A DNA stretch of 64,000 nucleotides from Clostridia bacterium (GTDB lineage: Bacteria; Bacillota_A; Clostridia; Christensenellales; Aristaeellaceae): the NCBI GenBank assembly GCA_017517815.1, contig JAFWYA010000076.1, forward strand, positions 62,001-126,000, read 5' to 3'. The position numbers and the translations under genes are program-made. Of this stretch, positions 25,062-34,638 are shown piece by piece (the stretch's first letter is position 1; the number at the start of each line of letters is the position of its first letter). Below the pieces are notes generated by a model. It saw nothing but the letters and a program-made list of their open reading frames with translations, was not told where the DNA came from and made no database searches.

Positions 25062-27275
25062 TCAGTTGAAAATGTGCAGGTCGATATCGTCGGGCGTCTG
25101 ACCGCGCTTGACGGCCATCCACAGGCAGCCGTTTTCGTCGATGGCGTACTGATCGGGCTGCGTGAGGCCGTAGACGGGCTGCAGTACCCAGCGCTTATCC
25201 GAAACGGTCAGCGCGGTGTGCCTGCCCGTGGGAAAGAGCGGTTTGGTCTTCCAGAGGGTGTAGGCCTGATGCCAGCGGCTCTGCACGCAGGTAAGGCTGT
25301 CAAAGTCGATAGCAATGCTTTCGTAAGGCCATTCGCCGCTGTGCTGCAGCAGCTGGGCGGCGCTGTCAAAATGCAGGGTGTTGGACTGGTTCCAGTTTTC
25401 GCCGCTGAAACCGTTCATCACACAGGCAATGTCCATTTCACCGTTGGCGGCATACACCCACTGCGTGCCGAACTGCTCGCCGTTTATGCTGAGGGCGTAT
25501 TTCTGGGCGGAGTTTTCCAGCTGCGGCCGCAGGTAGACGGCGTCGGCAATAACGGCGGCGTCAAAGCCGGTGAGCACCATCTCGCCGCCGATGCGGAAGG
25601 TTTCGCTTTCGGGCGAGAGAGAAGCCTCGTCATAGGCATACTGCGCGCCGAAAAGCGCATCGTAGCTGAGCAGATCGTGCCGCTCGTCCCCCGGCGCGGT
25701 CAGCGTGTTTGCATAATGCAGGAAGGGGTCTGTGTCCAGCCCGGCAAAGCGCAGGGCCTCAGCCCCCAGCTGCCACGCGTACAGATCGCGCACGGCAGGC
25801 ACGTTGCCACGGTTGGACCAGATGAAATACGGCGTCTGCTTCGCGGATGCGGCGGTGAGATCAACGCCCAGCTCAGCATAGGCATTTTCGCCAAAGGGCG
25901 CGATGTGGTCGCCGAAGAACACCACGATGGTCTCCTCCGGAAAGGCGGAAAGCTCGGTCAGGAACTGCTCCAGCGACCGGTCGCTCTGACCCAGCAGCCA
26001 GCAGTAGTTGCTGAGGATCTTCTCCGTCTCGGCACAGTAGGCGTTGGTAAAGGGCGTGTCTGCCCCGTAGGTCTGGCGGAAGTCGTCGTAACCGTAGCCG
26101 CCGTGGTTCTGCATGGTGAGCAGGAACACAAAGTCGCGCTCCTCGGTGCGTCGCAGCTGCGCAAGCGCGGAGGCATAGTGCGCCTCGTCGCAGATGAACA
26201 TGCCCTTATGGGTGAAATCGGCCCGGGTGGTGTCGGTGGTGTAAAAGTCGGTAAAGCCAAGGCTGCACAGGTTGTTGTAACGGTTGTAGTACACGCCGGA
26301 ATACCAGTGGATGGCGCTTGTCACATAGCCGCGGCCGCGCAGGATGCTGGCTACGCTGTTCATAGGCGGCAGGCCCATGGCGTAGGGGTTGATGGCGTAC
26401 TGGCTGCGCAGGCCCGTGAGCACCTCAAACTCGGTCTCGCTGGTGCCGCCGCCCACCTTGGGCACCGTTACCCGGCCGGACTGGCAGGTGGTGATGAGCT
26501 GATTGTAAAACGGCGTGAGCTCGCGGGTGAAATCCACATACTGCGACAGCCACTGCTCGTCGGTGAAACTTTCCGACAGGACGAAGATGATGTTGGGTTC
26601 ACGCCCGTTTGCGGCAGGCACATCGTCCATCAAAGCGCGGTACTGCGCGCGCACGTCGGCCTCGTCGTAGTCCACACGCAGCAGGGAACGGCGCTGGTTT
26701 TCCACCGCCAGCGCGGTGTACAGCGTGCCTTCGGTGCGCGCCACGTCCACCAGATCATAGCGCGTGCGGGTGGCAATGCGCTCGAATGTGCACAGGGGCG
26801 GCAGGGCGATGAGCAGCGCAAGCCCCAGCACAGGCAGTACGATGCGGCGCTTTTCCCTGCGATTTTTCACCAGCAGCACGCCGGCCACCGCCAGCGCCAC
26901 AAAGGCAAACAGCACCAGAGAAAGCTCCGTCAGGTTGATGGAAAACTCCATGTGCCGCACGGTCTGGGCTGCGTCGCCCAGCTGATACAGGTCGGTAAAC
27001 AGCACCGGCTCGATGCGGTAGCGCATTTTATAGCGGTTGGCAATGCCCAAAAGCGACGCCAGCAGGCCGAAGGTTGAGGTGAGCACCCAGCGCAGCCGGA
27101 AGCTGCGAAAACCGCTGATCATAAGGCACAGCCCCAGCCACAGGCCCAGCGTGATGAGAAACGACGCCGGCGCGCCCATGGCCCACGCAATGCCGGAAGC
27201 GGCGCGCGAAAAGCCCTCCAGCAGCGCGCAAAGCACCGCCGGAGCCACTGTGAGCAGCACCGCTTCCTGAATCAT
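25062..27275 (-). CDS. LTA synthase-like membrane sulfatase
   Basis: 737 residues. Four or five membrane helices in the first 170 residues are followed by an extracellular alkaline-phosphatase-type domain. It carries G-G-G-T-S-E-T-E-F (the catalytic threonine), T-M-Q-N-H-G-G-Y and F-G-D-H-I-A-P-F-G, as in LtaS and related phosphoglycerol transferases that build cell-envelope polymers. Typical LtaS proteins end near 620 residues. This one has about 190 extra C-terminal residues rich in aromatic and acidic positions with no recognised domain. Its start (ATG 27275) has GAGG upstream. Confidence 0.85.
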   Translation of the reverse strand: MIQEAVLLTVAPAVLCALLEGFSRAASGIAWAMGAPASFLITLGLWLGLCLMISGFRSFRLRWVLTSTFGLLASLLGIANRYKMRYRIEPVLFTDLYQLGDAAQTVRHMEFSINLTELSLVLFAFVALAVAGVLLVKNRREKRRIVLPVLGLALLIALPPLCTFERIATRTRYDLVDVARTEGTLYTALAVENQRRSLLRVDYDEADVRAQYRALMDDVPAANGREPNIIFVLSESFTDEQWLSQYVDFTRELTPFYNQLITTCQSGRVTVPKVGGGTSETEFEVLTGLRSQYAINPYAMGLPPMNSVASILRGRGYVTSAIHWYSGVYYNRYNNLCSLGFTDFYTTDTTRADFTHKGMFICDEAHYASALAQLRRTEERDFVFLLTMQNHGGYGYDDFRQTYGADTPFTNAYCAETEKILSNYCWLLGQSDRSLEQFLTELSAFPEETIVVFFGDHIAPFGENAYAELGVDLTAASAKQTPYFIWSNRGNVPAVRDLYAWQLGAEALRFAGLDTDPFLHYANTLTAPGDERHDLLSYDALFGAQYAYDEASLSPESETFRIGGEMVLTGFDAAVIADAVYLRPQLENSAQKYALSINGEQFGTQWVYAANGEMDIACVMNGFSGENWNQSNTLHFDSAAQLLQHSGEWPYESIAIDFDSLTCVQSRWHQAYTLWKTKPLFPTGRHTALTVSDKRWVLQPVYGLTQPDQYAIDENGCLWMAVKRGQTPDDIDLHIFN

Positions 27276-27314
27276 TGAATCGCCTCATTTATGTAGGATA
27301 TGCCATGGGGTTTC

Positions 27315-27349
27315 AAAAAATCCCGTCCTGAAATGAGGACGGGATTTTT
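27315..27349 (-). terminator. Terminator of the psuK-psuG operon
   Basis: AAAATCCCGTCCT pairs with AGGACGGGATTTT. On the minus strand the stem is followed by TTTTTT, 5 nt after the psuG stop. Confidence 0.88.
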
Positions 27350-27354
27350 GGGGT

Positions 27355-28272
<918 letters not shown>

Positions 28273-28277
28273 TTGGG

Positions 28278-29360
28278 TCAGTCCTCCTTCAGAACGTCGT
28301 GGATGGCCTCGGCGCTCATCAGCGGGCTGACGGCGCTTTCAGACTGTGCGCATATATGTGAAGCAGCCAAACCGCGCAAAGCACACTCGCGCAGGCTGCA
28401 GCCGTTTAAAAATCCATCGGCAGCCGACGCCAGAAATGCATCGCCGCAGCCGTTGGTATTGATAAGGGAACCGGGTATGCAGGGAAGGATACCGCGGTCG
28501 ACCCCGTCGTCGTAATACACGCCCTCGCCGCCCAGGGAAATCAAAACGTTCTTCACGCCCTTTTGGAAGAACGCCTGCGCCGCTTGGGGCAGGTCCTGAT
28601 GCGACTGGATGCTCACACCGGTCAGCAGGCTGGCTTCGGGCCGGTTGGGCTTGAGGGCCGTCAAAAAGGGCAGAGCGCCGGAAAGGTTCAGCGCTTTTTT
28701 GACCGACACCGGGTCGGCCAGGAGCGGCACGGTCACGTTTTTGCCCAGCCAGGCAAGCGTGTCGGCGCTCAGGTTTCCGTCCGCGATCACCAGCGCGGCA
28801 CGGTTGATGACCTCAAGCTTGGTGGACAGAAATTCGGGGGTGAGGGCCTCGTAAATGGCCATGTCGCTCACCGCGCCCACAATTTCGCCCGTTTCGTCGT
28901 TGAGGCACAGGTAGGTGGAGGTGCGCCCGCCGGGTACGGTCAGGCTGTGGCTCAAATCAATGCCCACCTCGCGGCTGTGCTGTTTGATGCGCTCAGCGTT
29001 GGCGTCCTCGCCAAGGGCCGTGATCATGACCACCTGCCGGCCGAGGCGGCAAAGGTTCTCGGCAATGTTGCGGCCTACGCCGCCCATGGTCATGCGCACA
29101 TGGCCGGGATTGCTGTCGCCGGGCAGATAGGCCGTGTCCGGAGTGCCGCTCACGTCAACGTTCACAGCGCCCACAACGACCACATACTGCTCGCCGCTGA
29201 GCAAATATCCCCGCCCGCGGATGAGCCCCTTGCGCATCAAATTGGCGATATGCACACCCACCGAGGAACGTGTGATGCCCGCGCGCAGCGCCAGCTCCTG
29301 CTGCGAAATAAGGGGGTCTTCACGAATCCAGTCCAGTATCTGCTGTTCCCGTTGGGTCAT
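28278..29360 (-). CDS. psuK: Pseudouridine kinase with N-terminal winged-helix domain
   Basis: 360 residues. PfkB-type kinase that phosphorylates pseudouridine for psuG. Residues 1-55 form a winged helix (I-L-D-W-I-R-E-D-P-L-I-S-Q-Q-E-L-A, then S-S-V-G-V-H-I-A-N-L-M). The kinase follows, with V-V-G-A-V-N-V-D, M-G-G-V-G-R-N-I-A and the catalytic N-T-N-G-C-G-D-A-F-L. The family mark D-T-x-G-A-G-D is altered, with N-G-C-G-D here. The DNA-binding domain suggests that the enzyme also regulates its own operon, and two direct repeats overlap its promoter. ATG 29360 has a GAGGTGAG site. Confidence 0.92.
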   Translation of the reverse strand: MTQREQQILDWIREDPLISQQELALRAGITRSSVGVHIANLMRKGLIRGRGYLLSGEQYVVVVGAVNVDVSGTPDTAYLPGDSNPGHVRMTMGGVGRNIAENLCRLGRQVVMITALGEDANAERIKQHSREVGIDLSHSLTVPGGRTSTYLCLNDETGEIVGAVSDMAIYEALTPEFLSTKLEVINRAALVIADGNLSADTLAWLGKNVTVPLLADPVSVKKALNLSGALPFLTALKPNRPEASLLTGVSIQSHQDLPQAAQAFFQKGVKNVLISLGGEGVYYDDGVDRGILPCIPGSLINTNGCGDAFLASAADGFLNGCSLRECALRGLAASHICAQSESAVSPLMSAEAIHDVLKED

Positions 29361-29394
29361 GGGGTCTCACCTCACTTGCGTTAAGCACTTGCTT

Positions 29395-29423
29395 ATTATA
29401 ATCGTCTTTTGCTTATTCGTCAA
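29395..29423 (-). promoter_or_regulatory. psuK promoter with two overlapping direct repeats
   Basis: On the minus strand: TTGACG (29418-29423), 17-nt spacer, TATAAT (29395-29400). AATAAGCAA occurs twice on this strand (29409-29417 and 29389-29397), 20 bp apart. One copy lies in the spacer and one over the -10. They are likely operator sites, perhaps for the HTH domain of PsuK. Confidence 0.82.
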
Positions 29424-29541
29424 TAGAAAACAGGCTTTTTCTGGAAGAAAAACATTTGGAAAGAAGATGGATTTTGCAATAATTTCATTGCTTTGTTAAC
29501 AAAGTTTTCGGACATTTGTCAATATGCCTTTACCGGTGTTG

Positions 29542-29550
29542 TGATATACT
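29542..29550 (+). promoter_or_regulatory. Extended -10 promoter of the surface-protein gene
   Basis: TGATATACT has the TG-n-TATACT form. No good -35 is visible. The start would be near 29557, with a 60-nt leader. Confidence 0.5.
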
Positions 29551-29616
29551 GATTGCTGTGTACTTTGGAAAAAATTGCATGCCAGGCATGCGAATGTTGC
29601 CGGGGAGGGCATACGG

Positions 29617-32193
29617 ATGAAACGGTTGAAATTTTTGCTGGTTTTGATGGCTGCTGTGCTTTTTGTTTTTTGTGCATATGCTGTGGCCGAGGGTACAGCG
29701 TTTGAGATCGAGGCCAGAAAAGACGGTGAGATTGTCAGCGCCATGCCGGTCATGTGCGTGGATATCCAAGGCAAGCCGCTCACAATACCCGGTGCAAAAA
29801 TCGGCACGGGTTATGTGCAGTTCGGCACAACAGCCAAGCTGTGCGCATACCATAACCTCATCGACCACAGCGGCTACACGTTTAACCGCGCTTATGTACT
29901 GGAGAATGGAAAACAGTTTGCCGCCGAAGATATTCATTACAACGGTGAATGGTGGTACAGAAATACTTTTGCCGGCTGGGAGTTTGTACCTGCGGATGAA
30001 AACGGCCAGCTGAAGCTTTATATGGAGTTTGCGAAAATCACCAGTTCGCTCACCAACAACCCCGTTCATGAAAACATTCACCTGACGCTGTATGACTACG
30101 GCACCTTTATTGACGTGGGGCCCGATAAGGACCTGCTGTTTGGCTATGCAAAAGACCGTAAGTTTGAGGGCATCGACGGCCCGCCGCCTTATTATTCGGC
30201 TGCGGGAACCGCTTATACACACTATTCCATGCCTGACAAGCAGGAAAAATACACGCTGAATCCCGGGCGGCCCATCATCAAAAGAAAGCTGGTCAACGGC
30301 GTTCCGGAAACCACCAGCGGCAGAAGCTACAATTACCTGTTCCGCGCAGAGGGCGATGCGCTGTATACCGGCGCGGCAGATACGCTGATGACGCCGCTGA
30401 GCGACTACAGCCGCCTGCGTGAAGAGACCATCTTTACCCCCGGTGTGGGTTATATGAGCCCCTATGAAAGCATGCGCTTTGACATGAAGGGCGACGGCGG
30501 ATTGTTCTATGAGGATGAACATGGTTACTATGCCTATGACTGCAGCGAGATCAGCGCATTTTTCAACCAGCAGACGGGCAAGTTTGAATTAAGCCCCGAT
30601 CTGATCGGCGTGGGTCATTATGGCGGATTGCCGGATATCACAAACTATCCCAACTATGGCGTTAACTACTTCCCCTTCACCAAAGCCGGTGAGGCAGGCA
30701 CCATGGTGGATATGCCCCACAGCGCCGCAAAGAAGCTGAACGTGCTGCCCTTCAGCAAGACAGAGGGCCTGCAGGACGGTATTCCCAACATGTGGTTCGG
30801 CATGAGCATGGAATTTGAGTTCTACATGCCCGAGGACGGCAAGGTCAACGGCGAGGATATGGTGTTTACCTTCAGCGGCGACGACGACGTGTGGTGCTAT
30901 ATCGACGATGTGCTGGTGCTGGATATCGGCGGCTGCCATGGCCCGCTGTACGGTACCATCAACTTTGCCACCGGCGAGGTGAACGACCCCAATAACGGCG
31001 GCAGCAACAGCGCCCAACACCGTACGCTGAAGCAGACCTTCAAGGAAGCCGGGGCCTTCACCGAAAAGTTCACCGGTGATACCTTCACCGAATACACCCG
31101 CCATACCCTCAAATTCTTCTATATGGAACGCGGCGGCAACATTTCCTTCTGCAAGCTGCGCTTCAATATGCCCCAGCTGCCGGACAAATCCCTTACGATC
31201 AGCAAGCAGCTGGAACCTCACGAAAATACCGACCTGACCGACCTGGTCAAAAGCTCGTTCCACTATGAATTCCGCGTGCTGGAGGCAGATGAGGAAGGCA
31301 ATGCCACCAACCGCCCGCTGATCAGACAGGGCGACCGCTATACCGTGCTTTCAGGCGGACAGGCTGTGCGCACGGATACCGTGGGACCGGGCGGCGTGTT
31401 CAGGCTCAGAGCGGATGAGGCCGCCCAATTTACGGATATGTGGATGCGCGCCGAAAAGGCCGGTGTGAAGAACTATGTGATCGAAGAACGCCTGCCGCAG
31501 GAGCTTTCCGGCGCTTACGGTGAGGTGGAATACGCCGTGGACGGCGCAACCAATACCGTTACCGGCGAAAACGGCGTGCAAACCAGCTTTACCACCTTCA
31601 CGACGGACGCGATCAGCGCTGATCAGACGCAGGTGGTCGCCTACCGCAACAGGGTCAAAACCTCCGTGCCGGTGTATATCACCAAGGTCGAAACAGGTAA
31701 AGTGCCTGAAGAGGGCGACCGCATCCACCGCATTCAGGTGCTTACCGGCAATGCAGGCGACCCGGTCAATAAGCTCATGCCCATTGCAGAGGGCAGTACT
31801 TACCGCGTGGGCGACGAGGAACGCACCGTGCTGGAAGCCGGTGTGATCGAACTGAAGGCGAACGAAACTGCAATGTTCCGCCTGATGAACGGCACACAGT
31901 TCATGGTGCGCGAACTTAATGACCCGGCGTATACATACCGTACGACCTATACTGTGCAGGAAACGGCGTGCGCACCCTACGCCCGGGGCACGATTGCAGC
32001 GGGCCAGGCTTCACCGGTGCGCATCGTGGTGGTCAATGAATACTATATTCCCGGCGAGATCCCCCAGACAGACGACATCCCCCAGACGGACGACATCCCC
32101 CAGACAGGCGACGCCAGCCGCCTGGGCCTGTGGCTGTGCCTGACAGCGCTCTCCGCGCTTGGTATAACGCTGCTCAAACGTAAACAAGCATAA
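29617..32193 (+). CDS. Sortase-anchored fibro-slime-type surface protein
   Basis: 858 residues. A signal peptide (K-R-L-K-F-L-L-V-L-M, A-V-A-E-G) is followed by a long extracellular region. Around residues 390-520 a fibro-slime/PA14-like domain shows F-T-F-S-G-D-D-D-V-W-C-Y-I-D-D and H-T-L-K-F-F-Y-M-E-R. Two Cna-B-like segments follow. The C-terminus has the anchor I-P-Q-T-G-D, a membrane helix and K-R-K. The anchor is preceded by two near copies, I-P-Q-T-D-D. ATG 29617 has GGGGAGG upstream, and an earlier in-frame ATG at 29575 lacks one. It is likely a wall-attached adhesin or pilin-like protein. No sortase gene lies in the window. Confidence 0.83.
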   Translation: MKRLKFLLVLMAAVLFVFCAYAVAEGTAFEIEARKDGEIVSAMPVMCVDIQGKPLTIPGAKIGTGYVQFGTTAKLCAYHNLIDHSGYTFNRAYVLENGKQFAAEDIHYNGEWWYRNTFAGWEFVPADENGQLKLYMEFAKITSSLTNNPVHENIHLTLYDYGTFIDVGPDKDLLFGYAKDRKFEGIDGPPPYYSAAGTAYTHYSMPDKQEKYTLNPGRPIIKRKLVNGVPETTSGRSYNYLFRAEGDALYTGAADTLMTPLSDYSRLREETIFTPGVGYMSPYESMRFDMKGDGGLFYEDEHGYYAYDCSEISAFFNQQTGKFELSPDLIGVGHYGGLPDITNYPNYGVNYFPFTKAGEAGTMVDMPHSAAKKLNVLPFSKTEGLQDGIPNMWFGMSMEFEFYMPEDGKVNGEDMVFTFSGDDDVWCYIDDVLVLDIGGCHGPLYGTINFATGEVNDPNNGGSNSAQHRTLKQTFKEAGAFTEKFTGDTFTEYTRHTLKFFYMERGGNISFCKLRFNMPQLPDKSLTISKQLEPHENTDLTDLVKSSFHYEFRVLEADEEGNATNRPLIRQGDRYTVLSGGQAVRTDTVGPGGVFRLRADEAAQFTDMWMRAEKAGVKNYVIEERLPQELSGAYGEVEYAVDGATNTVTGENGVQTSFTTFTTDAISADQTQVVAYRNRVKTSVPVYITKVETGKVPEEGDRIHRIQVLTGNAGDPVNKLMPIAEGSTYRVGDEERTVLEAGVIELKANETAMFRLMNGTQFMVRELNDPAYTYRTTYTVQETACAPYARGTIAAGQASPVRIVVVNEYYIPGEIPQTDDIPQTDDIPQTGDASRLGLWLCLTALSALGITLLKRKQA
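32059..32112 (+). repeat. Three tandem 18-bp units encoding the anchor motif
   Basis: Each unit encodes I-P-Q-T-x-D. Units 1 and 2 give I-P-Q-T-D-D and unit 3 the functional I-P-Q-T-G-D. The duplication is in frame and differs at few bases. Confidence 0.85.
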
Positions 32194-32235
32194 AAAAGAG
32201 ACTTGCTTCCATTTTGAAGGAAGCAAGTCTCTTTT
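32194..32235 (+). terminator. Terminator after the surface-protein gene
   Basis: A 17-bp stem, 32194-32210 with 32219-32235, loop ATTTTGAA, ending in TTTT and directly following the stop codon. It also gives a T-run on the minus strand. Confidence 0.88.
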
Positions 32236-32252
32236 GATATATACCTGTATAT

Positions 32253-32338
32253 TCTCCTCCCCTGCGCCTGTGAAACAGGCGCAGAAACGGGTCAAGGGCG
32301 ATAGCCCTTGTGGGGTGCAGGGGCAACGCCCCTGCGCG
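32253..32338 (-). repeat. Three-hairpin repeat, family B, copy 2
   Basis: Hairpin 1 at 32262-32284 (9-bp stem, loop TGAAA), hairpin 2 at 32293-32310 (CAAGGGC/GCCCTTG), hairpin 3 at 32317-32335 (GCAGGGGC/GCCCCTGC). The uvrB stop codon begins 3 nt further on, at 32339-32341. Stem sequences differ from copy 1 by paired changes, and the hairpin-1 loop is identical. Confidence 0.82.
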
Positions 32339-34354
32339 TCACTTCCGTACCCTCGGCCGCCTCTTGCGGTGCGTCTGCGGCTTGCGGATGTCGGCGGAGC
32401 TGCCCTCGCCTTTGAGGCGGAATAGCTCGTCGCGCAGCTTGGCGGCCTTTTCGAAGTTGAGGTCCTTGGCGGCGGAGAGCATCTGGTCCTCGACGCTCTG
32501 AATAAGGGCCTGCAGCTCTTCCTGCGACATGTCGTCGGGCTTGTGCTCCTGCATGCTGTCGGTGATGCGGATAAGCGCCTGCACGGTGGATTTCACGCTT
32601 TGCGGGGTGATGCCGTTAAGCTCGTTGTAGGCCTGCTGCAGGGCGCGGCGGCGGTTGGTTTCGGTGATGGCGCGCTCCATGCTTTCGGTGAGGGTGTCGC
32701 CGTAGAGGATGACCCGTCCGTCCACGTTGCGCGCGGCGCGGCCGATGGTCTGGATGAGGGAGGTTTCCGAACGCAGGAAGCCTTCCTTGTCGGCGTCGAG
32801 GATGGCCACAAGGCTGACTTCGGGCATGTCCAGACCCTCGCGCAGGAGGTTGATGCCCACCAGCACGTCGTATTCGCCCAGACGCAGATCGCGGATGAGC
32901 TGGGTGCGTTCCATGGTTTGAATGTCGGAATGCAGATAGCGTACGCGAATGCCAAGGTTTTTCAGATAGTCGGTCAGGTTTTCGGCCATCTGCTTGGTAA
33001 GCGTGGTCACCAGCACGCGGCTGCCGCGTTCGACGGTCTGGTTGATCTGGCCAATGAGATCGTCCACCTGACCAGTGGCGGGCCTGAGCACGATGAGCGG
33101 ATCGATGAGGCCGGTGGGGCGGATGATCTGTTCGACGACGTTTTGGGCGATGCCCAGCTCGTACTCGGCAGGCGTGGCGCTGACATAGATGGTTTGATGC
33201 TGGCGCGCGCGGAACTCGTCAAACAAAAGCGGGCGGTTGTCAAAGGCGCTGGGCAGACGGAAGCCGTAATCCACCAGGTTTTTCTTGCGGGCGCGGTCGC
33301 CGTTGTACATGCCGCGTACCTGCGGAATGGTGACGTGGCTTTCGTCGATGAACATCAGAAAATCCTTGGGGAAGTAGTCCAAAAGCGAGTAGGGCGCATC
33401 GCCGGGCTGACGGCCGTCAAAATAGCGGCTGTAGTTTTCAATGCCCGTGCAAAAGCCGATCTGCCGCATCATTTCGATGTCGTAGCGCGTGCGCTGGCGC
33501 AGACGCAGGGCGTACAGCGGCTGGCCCTCGTCCTCCAGCTCCTGCGCACGGACTTCCAGATCGCGCTCGATCTGGTCGATGTTGTCGTTCATCTTGTCGC
33601 GGTCCATGGCGTAGTGCGTGGCGGGGAATACCACCGCGTGCTCCAGCGTGGACAGCACGTTGCCGCTCACGAACTCAATTTCGCGGATACGGTCGATCTC
33701 GTCGCCGAAAAATTCAATGCGCAGCGCATGCTCGCGTTCGTTGGCGGGAATGATCTCAAGCACGTCGCCGCGTACGCGGAAGCTGCCGCGGGTAAAGTCA
33801 AAGTCGTTGCGCGTGTACTGGATCTCCACCAGCTTTTCAATAAGCTGGCTGCGGCTTAACTGCATGCCCGGGCGCATGGAAACCATCATGCCCTCGTACT
33901 CGCTGGGGTCGCCCATGGAGTAGATGCAGCTGACCGACGCCACGATGATCACGTCCTTGCGCTCGCGAAGGGCTGCGGTGGCCGAGTGGCGAAGACGGTC
34001 GATCTCCTCGTTGATGGAGGCATCCTTTTCGATGTAGGTGTCGGTGGAGGCGATGTAAGCCTCAGGCTGATAATAATCGTAATAGCTGACGAAATATTCC
34101 ACCGCGCTGTCGGGGAAAAAGGCGCGCATTTCGCTGCACAGCTGGGCTGCCAGCGTTTTGTTGTGCGCAAGGATCAGCGTGGGCTTTTGCACCTTTTCAA
34201 TGACGGACGCCATGGTAAACGTTTTGCCGCTGCCCGTTACGCCCAGCAGCACCTGATCGCGCAGGCCTTCTTCAACGCCGCGCGCCAGCGATTCGATGGC
34301 CGAAGGCTGATCGCCCTTGGGGGAATATTCCGAACGCAGAACAAAACGGTCCAT
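32339..34354 (-). CDS. uvrB: Excinuclease ABC subunit B
   Basis: 671 residues, standard length. DNA-damage recognition helicase of nucleotide excision repair. It starts D-R-F-V-L-R-S-E-Y, with Walker A G-V-T-G-S-G-K-T, the beta-hairpin region [10 protein letters not shown], helicase motifs F-I-D-E-S-H-V-T and Q-T-I-G-R-A-A-R-N, and a C-terminal UVR motif ([11 protein letters not shown]). ATG 34354 has GGAGG 6 nt upstream, and earlier in-frame starts lack support. A LexA-like box sits just upstream of its promoter, so SOS control is likely. Confidence 0.97.
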   Translation of the reverse strand: MDRFVLRSEYSPKGDQPSAIESLARGVEEGLRDQVLLGVTGSGKTFTMASVIEKVQKPTLILAHNKTLAAQLCSEMRAFFPDSAVEYFVSYYDYYQPEAYIASTDTYIEKDASINEEIDRLRHSATAALRERKDVIIVASVSCIYSMGDPSEYEGMMVSMRPGMQLSRSQLIEKLVEIQYTRNDFDFTRGSFRVRGDVLEIIPANEREHALRIEFFGDEIDRIREIEFVSGNVLSTLEHAVVFPATHYAMDRDKMNDNIDQIERDLEVRAQELEDEGQPLYALRLRQRTRYDIEMMRQIGFCTGIENYSRYFDGRQPGDAPYSLLDYFPKDFLMFIDESHVTIPQVRGMYNGDRARKKNLVDYGFRLPSAFDNRPLLFDEFRARQHQTIYVSATPAEYELGIAQNVVEQIIRPTGLIDPLIVLRPATGQVDDLIGQINQTVERGSRVLVTTLTKQMAENLTDYLKNLGIRVRYLHSDIQTMERTQLIRDLRLGEYDVLVGINLLREGLDMPEVSLVAILDADKEGFLRSETSLIQTIGRAARNVDGRVILYGDTLTESMERAITETNRRRALQQAYNELNGITPQSVKSTVQALIRITDSMQEHKPDDMSQEELQALIQSVEDQMLSAAKDLNFEKAAKLRDELFRLKGEGSSADIRKPQTHRKRRPRVRK

Positions 34355-34382
34355 GCTGGCCCTCCGTAAATGATGATGCTTC

Positions 34383-34411
34383 ATTATAGCATGCGCGGCA
34401 CGGCTGGGCAA
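34383..34411 (-). promoter_or_regulatory. uvrB promoter
   Basis: On the minus strand: TTGCCC (34406-34411), 17-nt spacer, TATAAT (34383-34388) with an extended TG-C. The leader is about 20-25 nt. Confidence 0.8.
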
Positions 34412-34420
34412 TATCAAACA

Positions 34421-34434
34421 CGCACATTTGTTCG
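34421..34434 (-). promoter_or_regulatory. LexA-type SOS box upstream of uvrB
   Basis: CGAACAAATGTGCG on the minus strand matches the Bacillota LexA consensus CGAAC-RNRY-GTTYG with one mismatch. It lies 10 nt upstream of the -35. Confidence 0.6.
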
Positions 34435-34596
34435 CCTGAAAAACTCTGACATGGAAGCGCCGAAAGCTGCGGCTTTACACGCCGCTATTCCGGCAGATGT
34501 TGATTTCCATTGCATTTGCACGCATCACGCAAAACTTACCGCCGGTCATGCCGGGGCGCTTTGCGGGCCACAATGACGGCGTGGAGGGATGATGCA

Positions 34597-34638
34597 ATGC
34601 GAAAAACAGGGATGATGCCGCCATGGCGAGCTATCTGA
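34597..34638 (+). CDS. Possible 13-codon uORF overlapping the murA start
   Basis: GGAGGG at 34583-34588 stands 8 nt before ATG 34597, which opens a frame M-R-K-T-G-M-M-P-P-W-R-A-I ending at 34638, inside murA. murA itself has only a weak site (AGGGA, 11 nt away). Translation of the uORF could bring ribosomes to the murA start. The only evidence is the better ribosome binding site, so this stays tentative. Confidence 0.3.
   Translation: MRKTGMMPPWRAI

Noticed and set aside
34452..34576. 41-codon frame between uvrB and murA
   Set aside because: No ribosome binding site, no recognisable motif and atypical His/Cys content. Not supported as a gene.
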